DNA of 64,000 nt from Actinobaculum sp. 313. GTDB lineage: Bacteria; Actinomycetota; Actinomycetes; Actinomycetales; Actinomycetaceae. Position 1 is the first letter of the stretch. Each line of letters opens with the position of its first letter. The notes beneath the pieces are model-generated. The model searched no databases, was not told the origin of the DNA, and was given only the letters and a program-made list of their open reading frames with translations. The translations under genes and the position numbers were made by a program. Positions 18,269 to 28,616 of this stretch are shown one piece after another. The stretch covers positions 2,232,001 through 2,296,000 of the forward strand of contig NZ_CP029033.1 of NCBI RefSeq assembly GCF_003073475.1, read 5' to 3'.

Positions 18269-19354
18269 CTATGCGATTAACCCGGCGAGGACCCACACCA
18301 ACGTGTTGCAGATCCAGATGGCGGCTGCCGGAGGATCAATGTGGGAGACGCCGCGGTTGTACCACATGCGGGCGAAGAACTCTGCCAGCACCGCTGAGAT
18401 GATGCCGAACACCGCAGCGATGACAAGGGCAAGAACCGCCATCGTCCAGGTACGAGAATCCCAGGTCGAGGTCGCCGTCCAGTGGAAGGTATCCAGCGAT
18501 TCGCCCATGAGAATCGGGAAGAAATTAATGGCCGCCAGACCGGCGATATTCGTGACGTGATGCTGCACCGGCATATTCCGGTTGGTGATCAGGAAGAGGA
18601 TGATGACGGCCGAGATACCGAATCCGAAGGTATTGGCCTGCCGCGCAGCAAGATCGAAGGCCACTTCCGGATGGCTCTCCGCCAGAGCTGCGCCCACGTT
18701 GGATGCCAAGAACAGCGAAGCACCGGCTCCGAAAATGCCGAAGAGTGAACCGATTGTCAACAGCGGACCGGTCTTCTCCTGCCACTCCAACCAGTGACCG
18801 TTGGGGCCGGGCTGAATCTTGCCGAACAGGCCGCGTGCACCATCGTTGAACTTCTCCGGGTTGTGCAGCGAACCCTTGCAGACACCCTTTCCAGGTGTGC
18901 CGCCGAACATGATACGAGCGACAATACCGGAGGTGACCACGGTCAAGGCCACCGAATCAGTGTGGCTCCCGAACCATGGTATCTGAGAAATTCCAATCTG
19001 CAGGAGGTAGCCGAACACGCCGAAGGCGGAACCGACAAGCATAACGTCTGCTCGTCCGAGACCCGCGAGCGGTGAGTTGACATCCTTGCCGTCGGTATGA
19101 GCTCCCCTGTAGCGAGCGTAAATGGCGGCCGCAGCGCCACCGGCGAATGCGATATGCGGACCCATGAAGGGACCAAAGGCCAGGTAATCGAGGCCAAACG
19201 TGCTACCGGTAGCTGCGAACACGCCCCAGGAGGCAAGTACACAGAAGCCGGTGAGAACGAAGGCGTAGTTGCCTCCGATGGCGGCACCGACGGCTCCGCC
19301 GGCGATGGCGGCGAGGAGGCCGAATAAAAAGACCCCAACAGACGTTATGAACAT
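18269..19354 (-). CDS. Multi-pass membrane protein, probable permease of the polyol operon
   Basis: A 361-residue hydrophobic protein with about eight to ten membrane segments, for example FGLLAAIAGGAVGAAIGGNY at the start and WICNTLVWVLAGLIA at the end. I do not recognise a classical transporter superfamily. Gly-rich helices, an internal loop with PGKGVCKGSLHNPEKF and GEKT-like charged stretches are visible. As the first gene of the operon, facing the divergent glpD, it is the best candidate for sugar or polyol uptake, but that is inference from position. The start is the ATG at 19354, but its ribosome site is weak. Confidence 0.75.
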   Translation of the reverse strand: MFITSVGVFLFGLLAAIAGGAVGAAIGGNYAFVLTGFCVLASWGVFAATGSTFGLDYLAFGPFMGPHIAFAGGAAAAIYARYRGAHTDGKDVNSPLAGLGRADVMLVGSAFGVFGYLLQIGISQIPWFGSHTDSVALTVVTSGIVARIMFGGTPGKGVCKGSLHNPEKFNDGARGLFGKIQPGPNGHWLEWQEKTGPLLTIGSLFGIFGAGASLFLASNVGAALAESHPEVAFDLAARQANTFGFGISAVIILFLITNRNMPVQHHVTNIAGLAAINFFPILMGESLDTFHWTATSTWDSRTWTMAVLALVIAAVFGIISAVLAEFFARMWYNRGVSHIDPPAAAIWICNTLVWVLAGLIA

Positions 19355-19844
19355 AGACGTTCCTTAACTCTTCTTCGAATTGGTATCGGACATTATTCCC
19401 TTGGTGTCGATACACGACCGACATACCCGAAGTAACCTCGGCCGTTACCCCGCTGTATCCGCACGTCGCCGTGCACCTTACGAGGCAAGAGCGTAACAGT
19501 GAACCCCCAGCCCACATCATGAATTGAACACTCTTGCACATACTTCGAGCACGTGGCGCGCCTGTGAGAAAAGTTGCACGCACGTGTCCGCGTGGATGAG
19601 CCCGCGACGGATACCCGCTCTTTCGCCCTGCGCATGCACAGGTGTGCGCACTAGTGACTATGTGCCACCGCTCTGGAAGGATGAGGTGTGGAGCACAACA
19701 CCTCCACAACCAGCAAGTTTAGTAGACAGGCGCGCCGAGCAAATAACTGGACCGCACGAAAGTGCTGCTGACCAGAACATTCGAGTGACCAGAGCATTCG
19801 AGGTCGGCAAGATCAGTCCGAAGATCCACAAGGAGTGAGAGACG
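19355..19844. promoter_or_regulatory. Divergent control region between the polyol operon and glpD
   Basis: No gene is supportable in this 490 bp. It must hold the promoters of both divergent units. Near the permease start an imperfect inverted repeat is seen, GTATCGGACA (19383-19392) facing TGTCGATAC (19405-19413). Near glpD a 17-bp direct repeat lies at 19770-19786 and 19787-19803 (GACCAGARCATTCGAG). Both are plausible operator sites. No regulator gene is encoded in the neighbourhood. Confidence 0.5.
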
Positions 19845-21595
19845 TTGCCACTAGCCAAACTTTCGCAAAGAGAACGCCAGCACGCACTATCAGACATGGC
19901 CACCGATGATGACCTGGACATACTCATTATCGGAGGCGGGGTGACGGGCGCTGGAATCGCCCTGGACGCCGCAACCCGCGGATTACGCGTAGGTATTGTC
20001 GAGGCACAAGACTGGGCATCTGGAACATCGTCGCGCTCATCAAAGCTTATCCACGGCGGCCTGCGCTACCTCTATCAACTCAATTTTGCTCTTGTCGCCG
20101 AGTCGCTACGGGAGCGCGGCCTGCTGTTGACCACCACGGCGCCCCACCTGGTCAAGGCCCAGCCCTTCCTCTGGCCACTGAAAATGCCCGTGATTGAACG
20201 GACCTATTCCGCGGTCGGCGTGGGCATGTATGACGCCATCGCCCAATTCGCCCACCGCGGCTCCGTGCCCATCCAGCGCCACTACACCCGCCAGGGCTCG
20301 CTCGCCCTGGCACCCGCACTGAAAAAGGACTCTCTTACGGGCTCGATTGTCTACTATGATGCCCGTGTTGACGACGCCCGTTTGGTAGTGAATCTGATAC
20401 GCACCGCCGTCCGGCACGGGGCACTTGCTGCCAACCGCGTGCAGGTGACCGCTCTGACCAAGGACGCCACCGGACGAGTCGCGGGGCACAACTGCATGAT
20501 CTGGAAACCGGCGACGTCGTCGCCGTCAAGGCACGTACCGTCATCAACGCCACTGGCGTGTGGACGGAGAAAACGCAATCCCTAGCCGGCACCACCGGCG
20601 GTCTGAAGGTCCTCGCCTCTAAGGGCATCCATATAGTCGTTCCCAAGGACCGCATCGATTCGAAAGTCGGCATTTTCCTCCGCACGGAAAAGTCGGTCCT
20701 TTTCATTATCCCGTGGAAGCGGTATTGGATTATCGGCACCACGGATACCGCCTACCACGAAGATCGCCGCGAACCAGTGGCAGATAGCGCAGATATTGAA
20801 TACGTCCTGGAGCAGGCTAACTCAGTTCTCGCCCAGCCGTTGACGAAGAGCGACATTATCGGCACCTTCGCCGGACTGCGCCCTCTTCTACAACCCGGCA
20901 CGCTCGATGGCGACGAATCGAAGTCAACGCAGGTATCCCGCGAGCATACCGTCACCGAAGCTGCACCGGGCCTGGTCGTCATTGCGGGAGGCAAACTAAC
21001 CTCCTATCGCAAGATGGCCGAGGACGCCGTCGACTTTGCGCTCGGCAAGAAGAGAGCGAAAGAGAATCCGTCGCTCACCACCACGACCACGCTGTCTGGA
21101 GCGGCGGAATACGAAGTGATGTGGAGTCGCCGCCATACCATCGCACGGCAGAGCGGCCTGACCCTTGACCATGTCGAGGATCTTCTGAATCGATATGGAT
21201 CAGATATAGATCTACTTCTGCAAATGATCACGGAGCGCCCCGATCTTGCGGGAGAATTGGAGGGAGCCCCCGAGTACCTACGCGCGGAGATTGCTTTCGG
21301 CGTGGAGTACGAAGGAGCGCTCCATTTAGAAGACTTGCTCGCACGCAGGACGCGCCTGACGTATGAGCATCGTGACCGCGGCTTGGCGACTGCCGACGAA
21401 ATCGCCACCCTGGCGGGCGAACTACTCGGATGGGACGAGAGGAAGAAGGAAACCGAGATCGCCTCCTATCACGCAAGGTGCGAGGCAGAGGAAAAGGCAG
21501 AGGGTATACGCGACGAAGCGGAGGCTCAGCGTGTACGCGCAGAGGCTCCAGATGCCACGCCTTTCCTTGATGTCGCGCCGGAGATTCACGGCTAA
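19845..21595 (+). CDS. glpD: FAD-dependent glycerol-3-phosphate dehydrogenase, frameshifted
   Basis: Membrane-associated flavoprotein oxidising sn-glycerol-3-phosphate to dihydroxyacetone phosphate; about 583 residues when repaired, as usual for GlpD. The FAD site DILIIGGGVTGAGIALDAAT, then SSRSSKLIHGGLRYL, DARVDDARL, ATGVW, IIGTTDT and GGKLTSYRKMAED are all present, with the C-terminal helical cap. The frame breaks at the G run 20483-20486. One extra G restores GRVAGAQLHDLETGDVVAVK and rejoins the rest. The TTG start at 19845 follows AGGAG by nine bases; a later ATG (19896) has no ribosome site. It pairs with glpK downstream. Confidence 0.9.
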
Positions 21596-21821
21596 GACGA
21601 CTCGGCGGCAACACAAACAGAAGACTGTGATCAGCGCTGGGCAGGGCGTCACTCCGTTGGGGCGATCCCTCCCGCCACTGTCACCGGCTCGGCAAGTTCG
21701 AGTGTTGCTAACGAATTGAGCGAAAACGGTGCCACTGGCTTCGCGACTCGGCTAGAATCACCGGCACTACTCGGGAGCCCAATTCTTCCCGCCCGCCATC
21801 AACGAGAAAGGAATAGTCCAT

Positions 21822-23336
21822 ATGAGCGACACCGAACGCAAGTACGTTCTCGCGATCGATCAAGGCACCACATCAAGCCGAACGATCTTGTTCAATCACG
21901 CCGGGCAGGTCGTTTCCAGCGGCCAGTTGGAACACGAGCAAATCTTCCCCCACGCCGGCTGGGTGGAGCACGACCCGGTCGAAATCTGGGGAAATGTGCG
22001 CGAAACGGTTGGCATGGCCTTGGCACAGGCCTCCGCCAACCACCACGACATCGCAGCAGTTGGCATCACGAATCAGCGCGAAACCACCATTATCTGGGAT
22101 CGAAATACGGGCGAACCCGTATACAACGCCATCGTCTGGCAGGACACCCGGTCACAGGACATCGTTGACCGACTGGCGGCCGACGGCGGGCTGGATCGCT
22201 TCCACGAGATCGTGGGCGAGACTCTGTCCACCTATGCCTCTATCACCAAGATCATGTGGATCTTGGAGAACGTGGAGGGAGTGCGCGAGCGTGCTGAACG
22301 CGGCGAGCTGGCCTTCGGCACCCCGGACACCTGGTTGATCTGGAATATGACCGGAGGCGTCAACGGCGGTGTTCACGTCACTGATGTCACCAATGCATCC
22401 CGAACTATGCTGATGGACCTGCGCACGCTGAGCTGGCGTGACGATATCTGCGAAATCGCCGGCATTCCCATGTCGCTGCTGCCGGAAATCCGGTCCTCCT
22501 CCGAGATTTACGGCTACGGCAGGCAAGAAGGTCTCCTGCCGGGCAAGCCGATCGCAGGTGACCTGGGCGACCAGCAAGCCGCAACCTTCGGGCAGGCCTG
22601 TTTCCAGCCCGGCATGGCGAAGAACACCTATGGCACCGGCTGCTTCATGCTGCTGAATACCGGTACGGAGCCACAGCTCTCCAAGAACGGCCTCATTACA
22701 ACCGTCTGCTACAAGATCGGCGATCAGGCCCCGGTATATGCCCTCGAAGGCTCGATTGCTGTAACCGGTTCACTGGTGCAATGGCTGCGTGACAACCTCG
22801 GTATCATCACGTCGTCGTCGGAGATTGAGGCACTGGCCGAGACCGTCGATGACAACGGCGGCATGTACTTCGTCCCCGCATTCTCCGGTCTATTCGCACC
22901 GCACTGGCGCAGCGATGCGCGTGGCGCGATTGTCGGAATGACGCGATACAACACCAAGGCACACCTGGCACGCGCGGCACTGGAAGCCACAGCCTTCCAG
23001 ACGCGTGAGGTGCTGGACGCCATGGAAGCCGATTCCGGGGCGAAGCTCGAGCAACTGCGCGTTGACGGTGGCATGACCGCCAACAAACTGCTGATGCAGT
23101 TCCAGGCGGATATCCTCAATACCGACGTCGTTCTGCCCGTCGTGGCGGAAACCACCGCTCTCGGCGCGGCGTACGCCGCCGGCATCGCCGTCGGATTCTG
23201 GGAGGGCGAGGACGACGTCATCGCCAACTGGGAGGAGGCCACGCGCTGGAGTCCGCAAATGGACGACGGCGAGCGTGAGCATCAACTCCATCAGTGGAAT
23301 AAGGCGGTAGCCAGGACACTGGACTGGATCGACTAA
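21822..23336 (+). CDS. glpK: Glycerol kinase
   Basis: A 504-residue FGGY kinase converting glycerol and ATP to glycerol-3-phosphate, the substrate of GlpD encoded upstream. Characteristic are [83 protein letters not shown] and the C-terminal [19 protein letters not shown]. Length is normal. The start follows AAAGGA. No glycerol facilitator gene lies beside it. The 226 bp between glpD and glpK hold nothing recognisable. Confidence 0.96.
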   Translation: MSDTERKYVLAIDQGTTSSRTILFNHAGQVVSSGQLEHEQIFPHAGWVEHDPVEIWGNVRETVGMALAQASANHHDIAAVGITNQRETTIIWDRNTGEPVYNAIVWQDTRSQDIVDRLAADGGLDRFHEIVGETLSTYASITKIMWILENVEGVRERAERGELAFGTPDTWLIWNMTGGVNGGVHVTDVTNASRTMLMDLRTLSWRDDICEIAGIPMSLLPEIRSSSEIYGYGRQEGLLPGKPIAGDLGDQQAATFGQACFQPGMAKNTYGTGCFMLLNTGTEPQLSKNGLITTVCYKIGDQAPVYALEGSIAVTGSLVQWLRDNLGIITSSSEIEALAETVDDNGGMYFVPAFSGLFAPHWRSDARGAIVGMTRYNTKAHLARAALEATAFQTREVLDAMEADSGAKLEQLRVDGGMTANKLLMQFQADILNTDVVLPVVAETTALGAAYAAGIAVGFWEGEDDVIANWEEATRWSPQMDDGEREHQLHQWNKAVARTLDWID

Positions 23337-23355
23337 TTCCCCGAACCTCCGGCTC

Positions 23356-23424
23356 AGGGGCCGCTGCACCCTCTCTTTTTGGTGCGGCGGCCCCTTGCCA
23401 TGTTGGTGCGGCGGCCCCTTGCCA
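23356..23424 (+). terminator. glpK terminator hairpin with a duplicated right arm
   Basis: GGGGCCGCTGCACC (23357-23370) pairs with GGTGCGGCGGCCCC (23381-23394) across a loop containing five T, with one G-T pair; the hairpin begins about 20 bp after the glpK stop. The segment TTGGTGCGGCGGCCCCTTGC is then repeated 24 bp later (23403-23424), giving two alternative right arms. The 480 bp onward to the permease start hold no other gene. Confidence 0.75.
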
Positions 23425-23903
23425 CGCGCACGACTGCGGGCGTACGGACCGCGCATAGCAATCCTTGCTGCCGCCATCTGCCTGCCCTGTGACCCGTCCG
23501 CACGAGCCTAACGTCCCAACTCACCCGCTCCCTACCGGCCCGGTCAGAGCCGAGTGCATATTCCCACTGCGTGTTCCCCGGCATCATCTAGCGGCACAGC
23601 CTTACGCCGCACCCTCCCCACGCCGGACTTTCTCCCGAAGTTACAGGTCAAACGACCACCCCGGGGCACAGAACTTTTCCGCGGAATCTCAACAACTCCC
23701 GAAATTGAATTACGTGAGACCTTCCTTGTGTATGTCGATTTCCGCTAATGTACCGAATAGTGGCTTGTAGACTTTCGTCCCATAAAGTAGCGGGATGCAA
23801 AGCGAGCAAACCACATGTTAAAACTAGCCCATGGTGCACAGGGTTCGGACGGGCTAACACCCGGCCACCCACACACCATCCGTACTCCAATGAGGGAGCG
23901 TTC

Positions 23904-25568
23904 ATGCTACTAGCCGCCTCTTTCACCCCATCAACCACGGCGGTGGGGTCCAGTCTCGTCCTCAGCGCACTACTCGGTCTGCTGCCGCTTGTGGTGTTCT
24001 TCGTCATGCTAGGCGTTTTCAAAGTCCCAACTCACAAATGTGCCATCGGCTCCTTAGCGGTGGCGTTACTCATTGCCATGCTCGGCTTCCACATGCCGGT
24101 TGGACTGTCAGTACTGTCCGCCACGCAGGGGGCAGCGTTCGGCCTCTTCCCCATCTTGTACATCGTCATTATGGCGGTGTGGATCTACAACCTGACCGAA
24201 ACATCAGGGAGATCAGAGGACGTCCGCGCCGTTTTCTCCGTGGTTGGCAAAGGCGATATGAGAGTACAGGCTCTTCTCATCGGCTTCTGCTTCTGCGGTC
24301 TGCTCGAGGGTCTAGCAGGCTTCGGCGCCCCGGTTGCGATTGCCTGCGCCATGCTCCTCGCGCTCGGCCTTCCGCCCATCAAGGCAGCAATTGTCACCAT
24401 GGTGGGAAATGCCCTGAACGTCGGCTTCGGCGCCATGGCTATTCCCGTCACCACCGCCGCCCAGCTGGGTGGCTCGCCCGCCGATATTGTCGGTGCCACC
24501 ATGGGTCGGATCACCCCGTTCCTGCTGTGCTGGCTGCCCATCCTACTTCTGGGCATCCTTGACGGGATGCGCGGTATCCGCCAGGCCTGGCCCGCAGCAC
24601 TGGTCGCCGGCCTCGGAATGGCCGCCGGTCACTTCGTCGCCTCCAATTTCCTCTCCTACCAACTCGCAGCTGTATTCGCCTCGCTCATTTCTTTCGCTCT
24701 CGTAGCCATTCTGTTGCGCTTCTGGCAGCCGACCACCCCCGAAGAGCAGCACTCGTCGACCGAGGCGGAAGGCGGACTATCGGCGTCCCGTGTAACACTC
24801 GGCCTCATGCCCTACTGGCTGGTGGTACTAATCTTCGGTATCGTCAAACTGTGGAACATCGGTGTGGACATCCCCGCCTGGCTCTCCTCTACCGACATCG
24901 CCATCAAATGGCCCGGCCTATACGGCAACCTGCTGACCGGTTCCGGTGAGGTGTCCGCCTCCGCCATCTTCAACCTGCAATGGCTCTCCTCCCCGGGCAC
25001 CATGCTCCTACTCACCGGACTGATCGTCTCCATCGCCTATGGAGCGACGTCATCGGGCGGTCGCTTCACATACTCCTTCGGTCGTGGCATTCGCACGCTG
25101 AGCAACACGATTTACAACCTGCGCCTGACGATCCTGACCATTATGGCTGTGATGGCTCTTGCCTACGTCATGAACTTCTCCGGGCAGACGGTTGCCATCG
25201 GCACCTGGCTGGCGGCCACCGGCGGCGCCTTCGCCTTCCTCTCCCCGCTGCTGGGATGGATCGGCACCGCAGTCACCGGGTCCGCGACGTCGGCCGGTGC
25301 GCTCTTCGCCAACCTTCAGTCCACCGCCGCTGCACAAGCACATCTCAGCCCACAGCTGCTGCTGGCAGCCAACGAGATCGGTGGTGGCATCGGCAAGATC
25401 GTCAGCCCACAGAACCTTGCCATCGCGGCAACGGCAATCAAAGAGCCCGGGTCAGAGTCAACCTTGCTACGCAAGTCGGCGCCATTCTCAATACTGCTCA
25501 TCGTATTGTTGGGCATCATCATCTTCCTCGCCTCGCGCGGGGTTCTAGGATTCGTCATCGTGAGTTAA
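23904..25568 (+). CDS. lldP: L-lactate permease
   Basis: An inner-membrane lactate:proton symporter of the LctP family, 554 residues with about a dozen hydrophobic segments. Family stretches include LLEGLAGFGAPVAIACAMLL, the GNALNVGFGAMAIPVTTAAQ loop, a central VVLIFGIVKLW, and the C-terminal GAVTGSATSAGALFANLQ-like region and NEIGGGIGKIVSPQNLAIA. The true start is the ATG at 23904, five bases after GAGGGAG; longer frames lack a signal. It is followed after 12 bp by lldE, so permease and oxidase genes form one operon. Confidence 0.92.
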   Translation: MLLAASFTPSTTAVGSSLVLSALLGLLPLVVFFVMLGVFKVPTHKCAIGSLAVALLIAMLGFHMPVGLSVLSATQGAAFGLFPILYIVIMAVWIYNLTETSGRSEDVRAVFSVVGKGDMRVQALLIGFCFCGLLEGLAGFGAPVAIACAMLLALGLPPIKAAIVTMVGNALNVGFGAMAIPVTTAAQLGGSPADIVGATMGRITPFLLCWLPILLLGILDGMRGIRQAWPAALVAGLGMAAGHFVASNFLSYQLAAVFASLISFALVAILLRFWQPTTPEEQHSSTEAEGGLSASRVTLGLMPYWLVVLIFGIVKLWNIGVDIPAWLSSTDIAIKWPGLYGNLLTGSGEVSASAIFNLQWLSSPGTMLLLTGLIVSIAYGATSSGGRFTYSFGRGIRTLSNTIYNLRLTILTIMAVMALAYVMNFSGQTVAIGTWLAATGGAFAFLSPLLGWIGTAVTGSATSAGALFANLQSTAAAQAHLSPQLLLAANEIGGGIGKIVSPQNLAIAATAIKEPGSESTLLRKSAPFSILLIVLLGIIIFLASRGVLGFVIVS

Positions 25569-25580
25569 CAAGGAGGTTCC

Positions 25581-26368
25581 ATGAGAATCGCTTTATTCGC
25601 GACGTGCATCTCCGACGTCATGTTCCCGCAGGCTTCGCAGGCTACAGTCCATCTGCTGGAGCGGCTGGGGCACGAGGTAGTCTTCCCTGAGAACCAGGGA
25701 TGCTGCGGCCAGATGCACATCAACACCGGCTACTACCCGGAGGCCATGCCGCTTATCCGCAACCATGTGAATACGTTCCAACCCGTCCTCGACGGCGAGT
25801 GGGACGCCATCGTTGCTCCCTCGGGTTCGTGTACGGGTTCACTACGTCACCAGGCATCGATGGTTGCTGCCGATCAAGGAGAGGAACAACTCTCCGCCTA
25901 TGCAGCGGCTATCGCAAAGAAGACGTATGACCTGCCCGAACTCCTGGTCAATGTGCTCGGCATGGAAGACGTGGGCGCCTATTTCCCGCATCGGGTCACG
26001 TACCACACCACGTGCCATTCCCTGCGTATGGCACGTGTGGGTGACACTCCAATCCGGCTAATCAAAGCCGTTGATGGTATCGACTACGTTCCGCTTCCCG
26101 ATGCCGAGATCTGCTGCGGTTTCGGCGGAACATTCTCCTTGAAAAACCCGGAGGTCTCATCATCGATGCTCTCGGACAAGATGTCGAACATCCTCGCAAC
26201 GGGCGCGGAAATCGTCGTCGCCGGAGACTACTCGTGCCTGATGAACATCGGCGGGGGCTCTCGCGCACGCGTTCCGGAATACGTGCCATGCACCTGGCCG
26301 AGGTGCTGGCCGGAACAAGGGATGAACCGTGGGTGGCTCCCGCAAGCACAACAAAGGTGGGGGCATGA
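25581..26368 (+). CDS. lldE: L-lactate oxidation iron-sulfur protein, CCG-domain subunit, frameshifted
   Basis: The LldE/LutA subunit (about 262 residues repaired) of the three-part cytosolic lactate dehydrogenase complex. It has two cysteine-rich CCG domains: NQGCCGQMHINTGYYPEA with SGSCTGSLRH, and TYHTTCHSLRM with AEICCGFGGTFSLKNPE. The frame breaks in the G run at 26253-26257. One added G yields a normal C-terminus ending RAMHLAEVLAGTRDEPWVAP and so on, with a stop (26366-26368) overlapping the lldF start. Without the repair the frame runs falsely into lldF. Start follows AAGGAGG. Confidence 0.9.
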
Positions 26369-27927
26369 TGATCGATTCACTGCGCAATCTTGCAACGAAG
26401 CTGAAGATCAACCCCTCCGAGTGGTCCGAGAAGGATCTGGAGGCGGCAGAACTCGGTTGGTATCCCGGCCATCCGATTCCGGAGGACCCGCTGCGGTGGG
26501 GGCAGACCTTCCAGGAAGGCGCACATGAAACCCTGCGCAATACGCAGATGCGCCGCAACCTCGGCTATGCCACCACAAAGATCCGCACCAAGCGCGGCAC
26601 CCGCGTAGACGAAATGCCTGATTGGCAGGCCCTGCGCGACGCCGCCTCCAATATCAAGCGGAACACGATGGCGCACTTGCCGGAGCTGCTGGAGCAATTC
26701 GAGGCGAATGTGACGGCCCGCGGCGGTATCGTGCATTGGGCGCGGGACGCTGAGGAAGCCAACCAAATCGCCTACTCCATCATCAAGGAGAAGAACGTTG
26801 ATGAGGTGGTCAAGGTAAAGTCCATGGCCACCCAAGAGATCAACTTCAATGAGTACCTGGCCAAGCGGGGCATCCAGGCGTGGGAGACCGACCTGGCGGA
26901 GATGATCGTGCAGCTGTCGAACGATATGCCGTCGCACGTCGTCGTTCCCGCCATTCACCGCAATCGCGCCGAAGTGAAGGCAATCTTCGAAGCGCGCATG
27001 GGTGATGCTCCGCCGAATATGGGCAATGAGCCCCGCGAGCTCGCCATGGCGGCTCGTGCGCACTTGCGCAAGAAGTTCCTCAGCGCAAAGGTAGCGATTT
27101 CCGGTTCCAATATGGGCATCGCGGAGACGGGCACACTATCTGTGTTCGAGTCCGAGGGCAATGGGCGCATGTGCCTGACTCTGCCGGAAACGCTGATCAC
27201 CATTATGGGCATCGAAAAGCTCGTACCGCGCTACCAGGATATTGAGGTGTTTAGCCAGCTGTTGCCGCGATCAGCAACCGGCGAGCGGATGAATCCCTAC
27301 ACGTCGTTCTGGACAGGCGTCACCCCGGGTGATGGCCCGCAGGAGTTCCATCTCATTCTGCTGGATAACGGCCGTTCCAAGGTGTTGGCGGATCCCGTTG
27401 GCCGCGAAGCCCTGAAGTGCATCCGCTGCGGCGCCTGCATGAACATCTGCCCGGTGTACCAGCACGTGGGCGGCCATGCCTACAACTCCGTGTACCCGGG
27501 ACCGATCGGAGCGATTCTGACGCCGCAGCTGTTGGGAGCCTTCGACCACCACGATCCGGCCTCCACGCTTCCCTTCGCCTCGTCACTGTGCGGCGCCTGC
27601 TATGAGGCGTGCCCCGTGCAGATCGACATTCCGACCATACTCGTTCACCTGCGGCACCGGTACACGGAGGAAAACCGCGGTGGAATCCCCAGTATCTGGG
27701 ACGTCGGCATGAAGGCGACGTCGAAGATCATGGGTTCCGGAAAGAACATGGCTGCCGCGGGCAAAGCGATCCATCCCGCACGTCTGATTGCCGGGTCGGA
27801 TCGAAAGATCGGGCATATCCCGTTACCGATAGCGCAGAACTGGACACATGTCCGTGATATCCCCGCTCCACCGGCGCAGAGTTTCCGTGAGTGGTGGAAG
27901 GCACGCGATAAGGAGGAGCAGGAATGA
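26365..27927 (+). CDS. lldF: L-lactate oxidation iron-sulfur protein, LUD/ferredoxin subunit
   Basis: The LldF/LutB subunit, 520 residues. An N-terminal LUD domain (KVKSMATQEINFNEYLAKRG, SNMGIAETGT, ITIMGIEKLVP) precedes two [4Fe-4S] motifs: CIRCGACMNICPVYQHVGG and CGACYEACPVQIDIP. A C-terminal helical tail ends PPAQSFREWWKARDKE. It carries electrons from lactate to the respiratory chain together with LldE and LldG. Start is ATG 26365 or 26368; AAAGGTGGGGG precedes both. It overlaps lldE upstream and lldG downstream. Confidence 0.94.
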   Translation: MMIDSLRNLATKLKINPSEWSEKDLEAAELGWYPGHPIPEDPLRWGQTFQEGAHETLRNTQMRRNLGYATTKIRTKRGTRVDEMPDWQALRDAASNIKRNTMAHLPELLEQFEANVTARGGIVHWARDAEEANQIAYSIIKEKNVDEVVKVKSMATQEINFNEYLAKRGIQAWETDLAEMIVQLSNDMPSHVVVPAIHRNRAEVKAIFEARMGDAPPNMGNEPRELAMAARAHLRKKFLSAKVAISGSNMGIAETGTLSVFESEGNGRMCLTLPETLITIMGIEKLVPRYQDIEVFSQLLPRSATGERMNPYTSFWTGVTPGDGPQEFHLILLDNGRSKVLADPVGREALKCIRCGACMNICPVYQHVGGHAYNSVYPGPIGAILTPQLLGAFDHHDPASTLPFASSLCGACYEACPVQIDIPTILVHLRHRYTEENRGGIPSIWDVGMKATSKIMGSGKNMAAAGKAIHPARLIAGSDRKIGHIPLPIAQNWTHVRDIPAPPAQSFREWWKARDKEEQE

Positions 27928-28556
27928 AAGCCATGAACGAGGCCAAGGTGGAGATTCTGCGGCGTGTTGCCGCCGCCGGGCCAGTGGAGGCTCCGGAAAT
28001 CCCTCGCGAGTACCGTACCTCCGGCAGCGGTGACATCGTCGCCGAAATGGAGCAGGCACTGATCGACTACACGGCAACCGTTACGCACTGCACGCCGGAC
28101 GGCATTCCAGAGGCTATTGCTGCCGCATTGAAAGGCGCTTCGTCCGTGGTGGTACCACCAGGCCTGGAAAAGAGCTGGCAGGAAGCGGCGGCGAAAGGCT
28201 GCGAAGTGCGTGTGGATGATCCGCCGCTGACCAAGGACGAACTCGATGGCACCGATGCCGTGCTTACGGCATCCAGGGTGGCCGTGTCGCTATCCGGCAC
28301 GATTATGCTCGATGGCGAACCCGATCAGGGCCGCCGCGCCATTTCCTTGGTGCCGGATATGCATGTGTGCGTCCTGTACGCCAGCACGATTAAGGCGACG
28401 GTGCCGGAGGCCGTCGAGGTGCTTTCACAGCATCCGACCCGACCCACGACGTGGATTGCCGGTCCGTCGGCGACTTCTGATATTGAGTTGGTGCGTGTCG
28501 ACGGCGTGCACGGCCCGCGTACACTGCGCGTCATTATCGTCGACGACGTCGGTTAG
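27924..28556 (+). CDS. lldG: L-lactate oxidation protein, LUD-domain subunit
   Basis: The LldG/LutC subunit, 210 residues with one LUD domain (DAVLTASRVAVSLSGTIMLD, then SLVPDMHVCVLYAS and the closing GPSATSDIELVRVDGVHGPR). It completes the lactate oxidation complex. Its ATG overlaps the lldF stop (ATGA), with AAGGAGGAGCAGGA ahead of it. The ATG at 27933 is a less likely alternative. A strong hairpin follows the stop, closing the lldPEFG operon. Confidence 0.93.
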   Translation: MKAMNEAKVEILRRVAAAGPVEAPEIPREYRTSGSGDIVAEMEQALIDYTATVTHCTPDGIPEAIAAALKGASSVVVPPGLEKSWQEAAAKGCEVRVDDPPLTKDELDGTDAVLTASRVAVSLSGTIMLDGEPDQGRRAISLVPDMHVCVLYASTIKATVPEAVEVLSQHPTRPTTWIAGPSATSDIELVRVDGVHGPRTLRVIIVDDVG

Positions 28557-28577
28557 CACTGCGAACAGTCGATATGC

Positions 28578-28616
28578 AGCGGTGGGTGTGCTCGTATGCA
28601 GGGCACACCCACCGCT
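28578..28616 (+). terminator. Terminator of the lldPEFG operon
   Basis: A perfect 14-bp stem, AGCGGTGGGTGTGC (28578-28591) with its complement at 28603-28616, and an 11-nt loop, 22 bp after the lldG stop. The flanking TATGC/ATGC bases can lengthen the stem. There is no T-tract. Confidence 0.75.

Noticed and set aside
20558-21595. A separate gene starting MWTEKTQSLAG
   Set aside because: It is the C-terminal half of GlpD in continuous alignment, created by the frameshift. No ribosome site precedes that ATG.
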